Shown: positions 48,631-57,971 of the stretch, one piece after another
Layout: each line of letters starts with the position of its first letter
Position numbering within the stretch: the stretch's first letter is position 1
Assembly: GCF_018837975.1 (NCBI RefSeq)
Contig: NZ_JAGSOY010000010.1
Span: forward strand, 40,974-104,973
Direction of reading: 5' to 3'
Length of the DNA stretch: 64,000 nt
From: Zooshikella harenae
GTDB taxonomy: Bacteria > Pseudomonadota > Gammaproteobacteria > Pseudomonadales > Zooshikellaceae
Notes under the pieces: model-generated
Told to the model about the DNA's origin: nothing
Database searches by the model: none
What the model saw: only the letters and a program-made list of their open reading frames with translations
Program-made: the position numbers and the translations under genes

Positions 48631-51576
48631 ATGACTAAAAAAATACTGCCAATTACTTTGGTATTTGGTTTAAGTCAAGTCGCTACAGCCGTTTGGGCTG
48701 CCAACCAAGCCCCCATTACACAAGGTCACAGTGAAACAATCACTAAATCAGGTAGCCATAACAGTTGGGTTTGGGCACAAGATCAGGATAGAGATGCTTT
48801 AACGTATGAAGTTGTTGTTCAGCCTAAATTTGGCCAGATTAAAATGGATCAAAAATCTGGCACATTTGTTTACACACCTACTTCAACCGTTGATTATGAT
48901 GAGTTTTACTATCGTGTTACTGATGGGAAAGCATACTCAAATAAGGCGGTTGTTCAGTTGAACTTTGATCTGGATGAGCAAGCATCGACTTCAACTGATT
49001 CAAATAGCCCAGTCAGTACAGCGAATAAATGCCAGGTTTCTGGTTCTGTTATGGGGATCGACTCAGATACGACAGTAAAAGTTACTCTATCATCTGAATC
49101 CGAACTTCAAACGCGGTCGATACAAGGTAACGGTCAATTTTGTTTTGAACAATACGTAGGTAACGCGACTATTGAAGCTTACGCATCTGGGTATGTTTTG
49201 CAAAACCACCAGCGAAAGGTCACTTCTGATGACGTGACCTTTAACTTCGAGAAAGCCACCACTGACCAATATTCATACCATTTCCAGTGGGAAGATACTG
49301 AAGAGTACGACAAATCAGAGTATCAAACACACATTAATAAAAAACGTACCGTTAAATTTTTAAATCAAACGATAGAGGTTGTCGATAACTCGGCATCAGA
49401 TGCCTTATTGCATGACTACAACATTGTGTTAGTTGATTCTAACGATAAAGTTTGGTCACTGGAGCATGCTAACCGCTTGCTAAGTACCATGAGAATGATT
49501 CCGCAGCAAAAAAGAAACTCTTATGGTGAACAAAATTTAGGTCAGTCTGTTTGGGAAATTACATCTGAAGAACTTACAGATGATATTGAAATAACCTCTA
49601 AAGGCAAGGTTCAAAAAGTTCGTATTAACAAAAAAGCATTTACCAATGCAGCGCCTCGATTAGCTGAAATTGATGGCGTTAAAGGTCGGTTCTTTTCAAA
49701 GCGTTTACACCATGCGCTCGTTAACTTTGTTACGGACTATGGTAATAACAGTGACCGTGTCGAAAAAATAGTGAATGAGCGTTATGGCGTAAGCTTTAAA
49801 GCCGATATTAGTCAGTTAACTGCGGGTACAACCAACGAAACGGAAAATTATTTCCAGGCATTTTTACCCAAAGAAAAAGTTAAACTCATTAATATCTTTG
49901 AAGACATGCCAACGGGTATGCATAAAATAGAAGGCCTTGCCCATTTAGTAAGACGTAAAAATGGTTTGGAGCATCCACTCTACCCTACGGCACCGGCTGT
50001 GGCATGGCGCACTAGCAAAGATGCTGGTAATAATGGTTATATTGAGTTTATGGAAAGTGCTTTTCGGCAGCAATCTGATGACTATATTCATCGTTTAATC
50101 GTGCATGAAAAATCTCACTTTATTTATGGGAAAGTGTTAAATGAACAGACCCGTGATGATTGGGCTGCAGTGGGTGGCTGGTATTTAAACCCTAATGATA
50201 GTGATGGTTGGAGTACCACAAAACAAACAGAGTTTGTTTCAGCGTATGCCCATGCTAAAAACCCCAACGAAGATATGGCGGAGTCAATAGCATACTATAT
50301 TATCAACCCTGATAAGCTACGTTCTAGATCGCCTAGTAAATTCGACTTTATCCAAAAGCGCATTATGAAAGGCAGCCAGTACGTATCTATTATTGATCAA
50401 GATAAAACATTTGAAGTACTCAATCTGTATCCAGACTATATCTACCCAGGTAAGATCAAGAATGTTGAAATTGGGGTAGTCAATGAAAACAATGGTGATA
50501 AAAAAGTGAATGTCACCATCAAATTACATGCTAAAGATAGTCAGTTAGAAGGTGCTACGCGTACTTCTGTACGTGTATTTAGCCCGATAGGCACTTATAA
50601 AGACTTTTGGTTAACCCCTGTTGATCAAACAGGTGCAAACGTTAGTGTAGGTACGGTATTAACGGGTAGTTTTACCATTGATAAGAATGCTCCCAGTGGT
50701 TACTGGCGTCCTGATCAAATTGCATTGAATGATGTGAATGGCAATGAGCGATTCAGCGGTATCGATGACTTTGGTTGGAAGCTGTTTATTGGTAATGATA
50801 ACTCAGATACGACACCTCCTGCCTATGTTCCTAACAGTCTAAAACTTAATGTTTCTCAAGATACCCAGTCTTTTGCAGAGCCGGTTAATAAAGTAGTGGC
50901 TGAGTGGCAAGTGATTGAAAAAGTGGGTATGGCAGAAAATTACCCTTGTTATGGTTCGATGGTGCATGAGTCAGCGAAATTGTACTCTATTTATAAATAC
51001 GGTGATTTCAATGTAAATACCAGTACCTGTAAACTGGTCTATCTCATGCCAAACTATATGGCTTCTGGTTCCTATAGCATTCATCAAGTTAGAATGAAGG
51101 ATAAAGCGCTTAATGAAGGCAAGTTTGATTTCTTTGAGAAAGAAGCTTCACCTACTGTTACCCTTAACTCAACTAACCCAGATACTTTGGCACCCGTGTT
51201 AGACTTAAATCAAATTAATGTGAGTGCTGAACCTGTATCACCTAATAACCCTAATGGTGAAACGATCGTAACTATTCGTTATAAAGTGAGTGATAATATT
51301 TCTGGATTTAAACATGCCAGAATTAAACTGCGGGATCCACAAGGTGTGATTCACAATTTTATTCACCAACCTAATAATGATGGTCGTTTATTCTTTAAAG
51401 GCAATCCTAGCGAACAAAGAGTCTATACTAAGAAAATCCACCTGCCAGCGGGCTCTGTACCTGGTATTTGGGGGGTTGCTGAAATGGGTGTTTATGATAT
51501 GGCAAGTAATTATCAAAACCATAATTTCACAGAAGTTGCTCTTTTTGAACCTACGTTCAATGTAATTGGTAACTAA
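48631..51576 (+). CDS. Large secreted protein with an anthrax-lethal-factor-like metalloprotease core
   Basis: The 981-residue protein has a signal peptide (about 1-24), a cadherin/Big-type domain (about 25-118), a carboxypeptidase-regulatory-like segment (about 130-190), a central protease region and two C-terminal beta-sandwich domains (about 735-860 and 870-981). The core has H492-E-K-S-H496, then Y539 and E547-D-M-A-E. This spacing parallels lethal factor, where H-E-x-x-H is followed by a Tyr and a Glu in an E-F-F-A-E stretch (M34/ATLF family). The similarity is by motif and spacing only, so gluzincin is secure in fold logic but family membership is tentative. GGAAAGG precedes the ATG. 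A perfect terminator follows. Confidence 0.7.
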   Translation: MTKKILPITLVFGLSQVATAVWAANQAPITQGHSETITKSGSHNSWVWAQDQDRDALTYEVVVQPKFGQIKMDQKSGTFVYTPTSTVDYDEFYYRVTDGKAYSNKAVVQLNFDLDEQASTSTDSNSPVSTANKCQVSGSVMGIDSDTTVKVTLSSESELQTRSIQGNGQFCFEQYVGNATIEAYASGYVLQNHQRKVTSDDVTFNFEKATTDQYSYHFQWEDTEEYDKSEYQTHINKKRTVKFLNQTIEVVDNSASDALLHDYNIVLVDSNDKVWSLEHANRLLSTMRMIPQQKRNSYGEQNLGQSVWEITSEELTDDIEITSKGKVQKVRINKKAFTNAAPRLAEIDGVKGRFFSKRLHHALVNFVTDYGNNSDRVEKIVNERYGVSFKADISQLTAGTTNETENYFQAFLPKEKVKLINIFEDMPTGMHKIEGLAHLVRRKNGLEHPLYPTAPAVAWRTSKDAGNNGYIEFMESAFRQQSDDYIHRLIVHEKSHFIYGKVLNEQTRDDWAAVGGWYLNPNDSDGWSTTKQTEFVSAYAHAKNPNEDMAESIAYYIINPDKLRSRSPSKFDFIQKRIMKGSQYVSIIDQDKTFEVLNLYPDYIYPGKIKNVEIGVVNENNGDKKVNVTIKLHAKDSQLEGATRTSVRVFSPIGTYKDFWLTPVDQTGANVSVGTVLTGSFTIDKNAPSGYWRPDQIALNDVNGNERFSGIDDFGWKLFIGNDNSDTTPPAYVPNSLKLNVSQDTQSFAEPVNKVVAEWQVIEKVGMAENYPCYGSMVHESAKLYSIYKYGDFNVNTSTCKLVYLMPNYMASGSYSIHQVRMKDKALNEGKFDFFEKEASPTVTLNSTNPDTLAPVLDLNQINVSAEPVSPNNPNGETIVTIRYKVSDNISGFKHARIKLRDPQGVIHNFIHQPNNDGRLFFKGNPSEQRVYTKKIHLPAGSVPGIWGVAEMGVYDMASNYQNHNFTEVALFEPTFNVIGN

Positions 51577-51595
51577 CAGTGTTTCTGCCTTCATA

Positions 51596-51623
51596 AAAAA
51601 AAGCGCCGTACGGCGCTTTTTTT
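51596..51623. terminator. Strong bidirectional terminator between convergent genes
   Basis: The 28-base palindrome has a GCGCCG/CGGCGC core flanked by seven A and seven T, 20 bases after the protease stop, between it and the convergent cyclase gene. Confidence 0.95.
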
Positions 51624-51650
51624 ATTTCGAGGATTCAACGAATAAGCGCA

Positions 51651-52883
51651 TTACTTATTTTGAGTACATTGTTGAAGTGTATGTACTTGCAGTGGCTCTG
51701 GTACGCCACGCACAGTAAAACTCCCTAAGTAGTGAGTAGGCTCAGAAATATAGTGTGCAAACTCTTCCGTCAATAATAAGTCTACACTGAGCTTTTTCGT
51801 TAATTCTTCAAGTCGTGCAGTACGGTTAACGGCAGGTCCCATCACAGTAAAGTCTAATCGAGATAATGAGCCCACATTACCGTATATCACCTTCCCTTCA
51901 TTGAGGCCAATACCAAATGAAAGTTGAGGCATATTTTTAGTGGCTAATTCTTTATTGAGTATTTGTAGTTGAGTATTAGCATCAATGGCTGCTTGTAGTG
52001 CTGCTTGGCAGGCTTGTTTTACAGAGCCTAGTTCATCTGCTGTAAAAATGATGAGCATCGCATCCCCAATAAAACGCAATACTTCTCCACCACGTTGTGT
52101 CACTGCATTGGTGACAACTTCAAAATAAGCATTTAAGAGCTGCAACATGGTTTCAGTTGAAAGAGATTCCGTTAAAACGGTAAAGTTACGTAAGTCACTA
52201 TACCAAAGGGCACATTCAATTAACTCTGAATCTCCACGCTTTATAATACCTTTGAGGATTTTTTGTCCAGTATTGGGACCTACATAGGTATTTAATAAAG
52301 ACCGAATCGTATTGCGAGCTGAAAATACCTCAAGTACAGGTAATAAATACAAAAGGAGGGCTTTCCATTTATTTAAATCACTTTTTGATAACCCTTTGGG
52401 GTCATCACTGGCAATAATAAAGGTGCTGATGGTATTATCCGTAAACTGGATAGGAAAGACCACATAATCAGTGATTCCTTGACTATAAAGCTCTTGTAAA
52501 ACAATATGGGCGTCTTCAGGTAAGCCATCTGTGAGTCTATAGCGCACGATACGACAGTTGTTACGAACTTCTTCTATTGGGCTTCCTTTATAAGAAGGTG
52601 TATTTTCTATACCATGAGGGGGTGTAAATACATCAATTTCCTCTCGGTCCCACCACCAGGTATACACACTTGCTCTTATTTCCGGGTCAATGGTATCAAG
52701 TGTAATACGAATTCGAGCGACCTTAGCATGTGCTTTTATTAGCTTGTCACCCAGTTCCTTCAAAAAAACAGCAGGGTCTGTGAGGGTTCTTCCTGTCGTA
52801 AGTAACCAGTTTAAAGTTTCTGCTATACTCCAGCCTGTATGCCCTCCCCATAGTATGTCTTGCCAGTGTTGATTAGATGTCAT
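51651..52883 (-). CDS. Class III adenylate/guanylate cyclase
   Basis: The 410-residue protein has an N-terminal GAF-like region (about 30-190) and a C-terminal class III catalytic domain (about 215-400). Metal-binding Asp residues are D230 (L-W-Y-S-D-L-R-N-F-T) and D274 (F-I-G-D-A-M-L), and the N-R-T-A-R-L motif supplies the transition-state residues. No membrane segment is present, so it is cytoplasmic. The GAF-like part probably binds a small regulator. It produces a cyclic nucleotide, most likely cAMP. The neighbouring long gaps before secreted-enzyme genes make a cAMP-controlled programme possible, but no CRP site was confirmed. Confidence 0.85.
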   Translation of the reverse strand: MTSNQHWQDILWGGHTGWSIAETLNWLLTTGRTLTDPAVFLKELGDKLIKAHAKVARIRITLDTIDPEIRASVYTWWWDREEIDVFTPPHGIENTPSYKGSPIEEVRNNCRIVRYRLTDGLPEDAHIVLQELYSQGITDYVVFPIQFTDNTISTFIIASDDPKGLSKSDLNKWKALLLYLLPVLEVFSARNTIRSLLNTYVGPNTGQKILKGIIKRGDSELIECALWYSDLRNFTVLTESLSTETMLQLLNAYFEVVTNAVTQRGGEVLRFIGDAMLIIFTADELGSVKQACQAALQAAIDANTQLQILNKELATKNMPQLSFGIGLNEGKVIYGNVGSLSRLDFTVMGPAVNRTARLEELTKKLSVDLLLTEEFAHYISEPTHYLGSFTVRGVPEPLQVHTLQQCTQNK

Positions 52884-53636
52884 TCGCTAATTCGCTTATT
52901 GCTGCATGATAATAGTTATTTTATCAGATAGTTTCCGTATATCACTTTCTGATTGCATAATTAGTTTCTATTGATAATATAAATTAGCGCTTAGGCATAT
53001 AGAGTGCAAAGTCAGCCTACCTAGTGTATATAAAGCAATTATGCTAACAGTACTTGGTCAAATATTACCTATTTAAGGGGTAATCAAGTAATTTGATTGT
53101 TTTAGCTACAAATCGCTTTGTATCAGGGGTGGTTATAAATGATACAGAATGATCGATTTGCAACTGTGGCATAAGTGACTTGCATCAACAACCAAACAAG
53201 TAGAGGATATATAATCCGTTTTGATGGCTACTTTCTAAATAATAAAAGAAGTTAAAAGTATGAAGTTAACAAGCGATGTACCACCTTAATACGCTACAAC
53301 TATTTCTTTTCTGAATTAATTATATTGACTTTTAAGTACTTTCTTTTTTTTGCTCAGTATTCAGTGAGCGAGTAGCTAGGCATTATTTATAATAATAGTA
53401 AATGAGATGGCATAAAAATAATCTCTAGCAAATTATTTCTTAAAAAATAAATTTTATAACAACAATATATACCCAGTGACTGGGGTGGCAGTTAAATGCT
53501 CCTGCATAAACTGCATTCACACCATCCTTGGTGTTCAAGAACGCTGACAACAAACCCTAAAAATGATTCGTAAAGGGTATATCTCAAAAACTATTTTATA
53601 TAAAAATAAAGATGACAGTGTAAGAGGAGATTAACT
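52884..53636. other. AT-rich intergenic region upstream of the glucoamylase gene
   Basis: A 753-bp gap between divergent genes. It contains CCTGCATAAACTGCATTC followed by ACACC/GGTGT around ATCCTT (53501-53535), faintly like the core of the 240-bp repeat family. No ORF or firm operator was identified. GAGGAG lies just before the glucoamylase ATG. Confidence 0.4.
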
Positions 53637-56159
53637 ATGGTGAGTCTTAAGCAAAAGGCGCTCACATTGTTTATTGCTGGTGTGACTTCCAGCTTGGCTT
53701 GGAGCAATACTGGAGAAGCACCCGGAGCACCTGGTGCTGATCATCAGTGGACTTCAGCCAGCAAAACGGGAATAGGTACAGCCAATAATAAAGTATCTAA
53801 AGTTTGGTTCAGCTTAGTTGATGGTGTTGTTTCAGAAGTGTATTGGCCACAAATCGATATGGCACAAATTACTGACTTACAGTTTATGGTAAGTGATGGT
53901 AAAAGCTTTTTTGATGAAGAAAAAAAACATACTGAGCATACCATACACACTTTAGATAAGATGTCCCTGGCTTTTGAGCAAGTTAATATCGATAAAGAAA
54001 AAAAATATGAAATTCATAAGAAAATAATTACTGACCCGCAAACTAATGCCCTACTATTAAACGTTACATTCAAAGCTTATGAAGATAATTTAGGTTTATT
54101 TTTATTGCTTAACCCTGCAGTAAGTAATACAGGCCTATATGATTATGGCGAGGCAACTAAAGACACATTATATGCCTGGGATGATCGAGCAAAATATGGT
54201 AGTGGAAGTAACCAAGTTGCTCAATATCAGGCGTTGACAGCAAGTGTACCATTTAAACAAACGTCAGCAGGCTTTGTGGGTCAAAGTGATGGTTGGCAGG
54301 ATTTAAATGACAATTTTAAAATGGATTGGGCCTATCAATATGCCAAGAATGGTAATGTGGCCCTGACGGGACAACTGGATCTACCCGCCAAAGCTGGAGA
54401 ATATACTTTTACTGTCGCCATTGGGTTTGCAGAAGATAAAAACAATGCTCAACAAATTGCAGCAAATAGCGCCAAAAAATCTTTCAATGCTGTGCTATCA
54501 ACGTACAACGGAGAATGGAATAATTACTGTAATGGTTTGGAAGACTTAAGTCAGGAGTCGTTTGATAGTGGTGCACTCTATTATGCATCAGCCATGGTAC
54601 TTAAAGCCCATGAGGATAAAGAGAATAAAGGTGCAATGATTGCTTCTTTGAGTATACCTTGGGGACAAAGCCAGTTTGATAAAGACAGTGATGATGAGCG
54701 GGGAATCCTGTTGGGATCAAGACCCGATGGCTACAAAGACGGCCCTATTGGCTATCATGTTGTCTGGCCTCGGGACTTATATCAAGTGGCAACTGCATTT
54801 CTTGCAGCAGGAGACCAAAATACAGCACAAGCGGCTTTAAGCTACTTAAAAGAGGTTCAACTCGCTGCGGATGACGGTAATTGGCAGTTGTGCGGTAACA
54901 CTGTCAGTAAGGAAGGTTCTTTCCCTCAGAACTTTTGGCTTTCTGGACAAACCCACTGGCCAGGAATGCAACTTGATGAAACGGCCATGCCCATTGTGCT
55001 CGCGTGGCGCTTATGGAGGGCAGGTATTATCAATCCTGCAGACTATTATGCGTCATTTGTAAAACCTGCTGCTGACTTTGTTGCAAAAGTAGGCCCCTGG
55101 ACACATCAGGAACGATGGGAAGAAAACCATGGTATTTCACCCTCAACACTTTCTGCCGCCATTGCTGGATTAATTACAGCGGCTGACTTTGCAGAAAATC
55201 AGGGTGACAAAGAAGCCGCTCGCTATTACCGGTTAAACGCAGACCTGTGGGCTGATGGAGTTGCAGACTGGACGTTTACACACCAAGGTGCATTAGGCGA
55301 AGGGCTTTACTACCAACGTATTGAAGGAGCAAGCTATTGTCATACTGATTATAATCCAGAAGATAATAGTGTCTTGTATATTGGTAATGGTGGTGGTCAG
55401 CATTTAGAGCGTAATGTGATGGATGGTGGCTTTTTAGAGCTTGTTCGCTTTGGTATTAAGAGTCCCACAGACCCATCTATCACTAATACTGTAAAGAGCT
55501 ATGAGCAGTCTTTAAAAGTGGAGACCCCGAATGGACCTGGCTTTTACCGGTATAATCATGACCGTTACGGCGAGAAATATGACGGTAGCGACTTTGTTGC
55601 CGACGCGGGTGATGGCATTGGACGTTTATGGCCATTCTTAACAGGAGAAAGAGCACACTTAGATATTGCTCAACATAAAAATGTTGACCACTATATTAAG
55701 GCCATGGAAAAGTTTGCTAATGAAGGCAATATGTTACCTGAGCAAGTATGGGATAAAGCGGAAGGGCCTTATCAATTCGGCGAAGGTACGGGTGGTGCAA
55801 CGCCGCTGGCCTGGTCACATGCTGAATATATAAAACTGTTAAAGTCTAAAAAAGAGCAACGTATTGTTGATACACCAGACATCGTGGCAAACCGCTATCA
55901 GGGGTGCATAACGACAGTTAATGTACATTATGATGCGGGTTGGGGTAACACTGTGGCAATTCGCGGGGATGCAGAATTGCTCAGTTGGGATGAAGGGGCT
56001 TCTGCTCGCTGGTCAGAGGGTAATGTATGGCGTCTAACACTTCCTCAACAAACGTCAGCTTTCAATATGAAAGTGCTTATTAATGATCAAACATGGCAAA
56101 ACCAGGAAAACTTCTCAGTAAAACCGTGTGAAGAGAATCATTATTGGCCAACGTTTTAA
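53637..56159 (+). CDS. Secreted GH15 glucoamylase (glucan 1,4-alpha-glucosidase)
   Basis: The 840-residue protein has a signal peptide (about 1-23), a glucodextranase-N type beta domain (about 28-290), a GH15 (alpha/alpha)6 barrel (about 310-735) and a C-terminal region of about 100 residues. The barrel shows H-V-V-W-P-R-D-L-Y-Q, general acid in Q-E-R-W-E-E496-N-H-G and base E702 in L-P-E702-Q-V-W-D. It releases glucose from the non-reducing ends of starch or glycogen outside the cell. An AGAGGAG ribosome site precedes the ATG. Confidence 0.93.
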   Translation: MVSLKQKALTLFIAGVTSSLAWSNTGEAPGAPGADHQWTSASKTGIGTANNKVSKVWFSLVDGVVSEVYWPQIDMAQITDLQFMVSDGKSFFDEEKKHTEHTIHTLDKMSLAFEQVNIDKEKKYEIHKKIITDPQTNALLLNVTFKAYEDNLGLFLLLNPAVSNTGLYDYGEATKDTLYAWDDRAKYGSGSNQVAQYQALTASVPFKQTSAGFVGQSDGWQDLNDNFKMDWAYQYAKNGNVALTGQLDLPAKAGEYTFTVAIGFAEDKNNAQQIAANSAKKSFNAVLSTYNGEWNNYCNGLEDLSQESFDSGALYYASAMVLKAHEDKENKGAMIASLSIPWGQSQFDKDSDDERGILLGSRPDGYKDGPIGYHVVWPRDLYQVATAFLAAGDQNTAQAALSYLKEVQLAADDGNWQLCGNTVSKEGSFPQNFWLSGQTHWPGMQLDETAMPIVLAWRLWRAGIINPADYYASFVKPAADFVAKVGPWTHQERWEENHGISPSTLSAAIAGLITAADFAENQGDKEAARYYRLNADLWADGVADWTFTHQGALGEGLYYQRIEGASYCHTDYNPEDNSVLYIGNGGGQHLERNVMDGGFLELVRFGIKSPTDPSITNTVKSYEQSLKVETPNGPGFYRYNHDRYGEKYDGSDFVADAGDGIGRLWPFLTGERAHLDIAQHKNVDHYIKAMEKFANEGNMLPEQVWDKAEGPYQFGEGTGGATPLAWSHAEYIKLLKSKKEQRIVDTPDIVANRYQGCITTVNVHYDAGWGNTVAIRGDAELLSWDEGASARWSEGNVWRLTLPQQTSAFNMKVLINDQTWQNQENFSVKPCEENHYWPTF

Positions 56160-56179
56160 CCTGTAGTATAAACAGATAG

Positions 56180-56210
56180 ATACAGGCTCAGTTTTTACTG
56201 GGCCTGTATA
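56180..56210 (+). terminator. Putative terminator of the glucoamylase gene
   Basis: ATACAGGCTCAGT pairs with ACTGGGCCTGTAT around TTTT (56180-56209), with one G-T pair, about 20 bases after the stop codon. The T-rich stretch comes later (from 56219). The rest of the gap to 56466 contains a 36-codon frame (56239-56349) that has no support as a gene. Confidence 0.55.
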
Positions 56211-56466
56211 CGTTATAGCCTTTCATTTTTTTGTTTTTATGGGACGAGCTAGTTTGGCTCAAACGCAAATGAGTGACCATAATAAAACCCTCTCTCTTTT
56301 AAAGTCAGATGAAGCTTTTCAAGATTATAAGCTGGCACTTATTACTTGAAACAAGGTTCTTCAATTAAATAAAAAAGACTAAAAAAAAGAGAATGAAAAA
56401 GTAAATTAAATTACCGTTCACTTCATTGTCTTGTCAAAAAGACTATATTTTGGGCATAGCATCATC

Positions 56467-57234
56467 TTAAACTAAGTGTACCTGTACGTTTTTATCTTCC
56501 AACATGGCTATAATATTTGGGTCAGCGCCTGTACCTGTAATGACAACATCAAGTTCATCCAGACTAAATAAAGAAATCCCGCCAAATACGCCAATTTTTT
56601 CTGAATCAACCAGAGCAATCACTTTGTCGGCATAGCGCAGCATTTTCTTTTCTTCCATAAATGCCAATAATGCAGATTTCGTTAACCCTGCTTCTGTCAA
56701 ACCATCACCACTGACAAACATATAACGTCCCTGATAGGACACATGGGTATCAGGAGATACCAACATATTTTGGTTTTTGATGTATTGCCCACCCAATACG
56801 ACAAGATGCGGATAGTCTTGGGAAATTAAATAGGTAATCAGTGGTAAGGAATTAGAATAAACATGGATGTGAGAGTTAAGTACATACTTGCCCATTAAAA
56901 AGGTAGTTTTGCCTTCACCAATGAAGATATTGTCTTTATCTTGGCAAATAGATACAGCTTTATGTGCAATTCGGTCACATTCTTGATAATTGTTATAGTC
57001 AGAGATGTTGGGGTAAAACCCCTTCATTCCTGGTGACTCAGCAACATTGGGCGATAGAATTTTTTCAGCCCCATTACGAATTTTTTTCAATTTACCTTCT
57101 GCATCCAATTCAGTGATATCACGACGTACTGTAGCTGGCGAGCACTGCAATATTTCCACAAGTTGCTTTACTGTCACAATGGTGTGCTCTTGCAAGTAGT
57201 CCAGAATTTTGTGGTGTCGTGCACGTGAAGTCAT
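56467..57234 (-). CDS. DeoR-family repressor, UlaR-like
   Basis: The 255-residue protein has an N-terminal DeoR helix-turn-helix (S-P-A-T-V-R-R-D-I-T-E-L-D) and a sugar-phosphate sensing domain. Matching features to UlaR, the ascorbate repressor, include G-K-L-K-K-I-R-N-G-A-E, L-G-G-Q-Y-I-K-N-Q and a G-L-T ... L-L-A-F-M-E-E-K-K-M-L block. It is divergent from the PTS genes across 232 bases, so it is the likely local repressor, with a phosphorylated polyol or sugar as inducer. The transporter beside it is mannitol-type, not ascorbate-type, so the ligand is open. Confidence 0.88.
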   Translation of the reverse strand: MTSRARHHKILDYLQEHTIVTVKQLVEILQCSPATVRRDITELDAEGKLKKIRNGAEKILSPNVAESPGMKGFYPNISDYNNYQECDRIAHKAVSICQDKDNIFIGEGKTTFLMGKYVLNSHIHVYSNSLPLITYLISQDYPHLVVLGGQYIKNQNMLVSPDTHVSYQGRYMFVSGDGLTEAGLTKSALLAFMEEKKMLRYADKVIALVDSEKIGVFGGISLFSLDELDVVITGTGADPNIIAMLEDKNVQVHLV

Positions 57235-57466
57235 GATGCGTACCTAGGATAATTTTTTGATTAAATTTGATTGTAAATGACTACTTGATCGTTTCAATGG
57301 GTTTTTATAATAAGAATTGATTATTTATGATCTAGTTTGAGCTGATAATCACAAAAAAAAGCGGCTTATACTTATTTTTAATTATATGACACTTACGGCG
57401 AGTAGCTCTTTTGACGCATTTTGAGCAGTTTGTATACTCGATGGTGAGTGGTGAGAGGTAAAAACA

Positions 57467-57955
57467 ATGAAAAAAAGTCTAATCACAAAAGAAACAATTT
57501 TGCTCGATATGGATGTTGAATCAAAAACGGACGCGGTACATAAAATGTGTGCACACCTGTTTTTGTTAAAGAAAACGGATAATCCGTCTTTGCTTTACTT
57601 GGACATAATGAACCGTGAACAAGTAGTGAGTACCTTTGCTGGTATGCACACAGCTATCCCACACACGGTCAGTCAGCATATCAATGAACCTGTTTTATGT
57701 TTTGTCCGTGTTAGAGGAGAGGACTTTACATGGGACGGCGACGATGAAGATGTGCGTTTCATTTTTTTGCTATCCGCGCCAGCTCAGGATGATTTAAAAA
57801 AGTTAAGACAAAGTCAGTCTTATGTTTTTTCATCCGTTGCTCAGTTAATTAGTCGCCCAGAAATCATTGATCTTTGGTTATCGACTCATGATGAGCAAGT
57901 CATTCTCGATAGTTTAAATCAAGCTTTTGAATCCAATCTAAATATAACAATGTAA
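57467..57955 (+). CDS. PTS enzyme IIA, mannitol/fructose type
   Basis: The 162-residue protein is a single PTS_EIIA_2 domain with phosphorylated H66 in T-A-I-P-H-T-V-S. Such domains accept phosphate from HPr and pass it to IIB. It is the first gene of the PTS locus, 16 bases before the IICB gene. A second IIA domain lies in the triple-fusion protein, so this one may be a preferred donor or a regulatory copy. A ribosome site GAGAGG precedes the ATG. Confidence 0.88.
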   Translation: MKKSLITKETILLDMDVESKTDAVHKMCAHLFLLKKTDNPSLLYLDIMNREQVVSTFAGMHTAIPHTVSQHINEPVLCFVRVRGEDFTWDGDDEDVRFIFLLSAPAQDDLKKLRQSQSYVFSSVAQLISRPEIIDLWLSTHDEQVILDSLNQAFESNLNITM

Positions 57956-57971
57956 TTTGGAGGGAATGGTT

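Noticed and set aside
56239..56349. 36-codon frame after the glucoamylase gene
   Set aside because: No ribosome site and no recognisable feature; it could be a gene remnant but nothing supports it.
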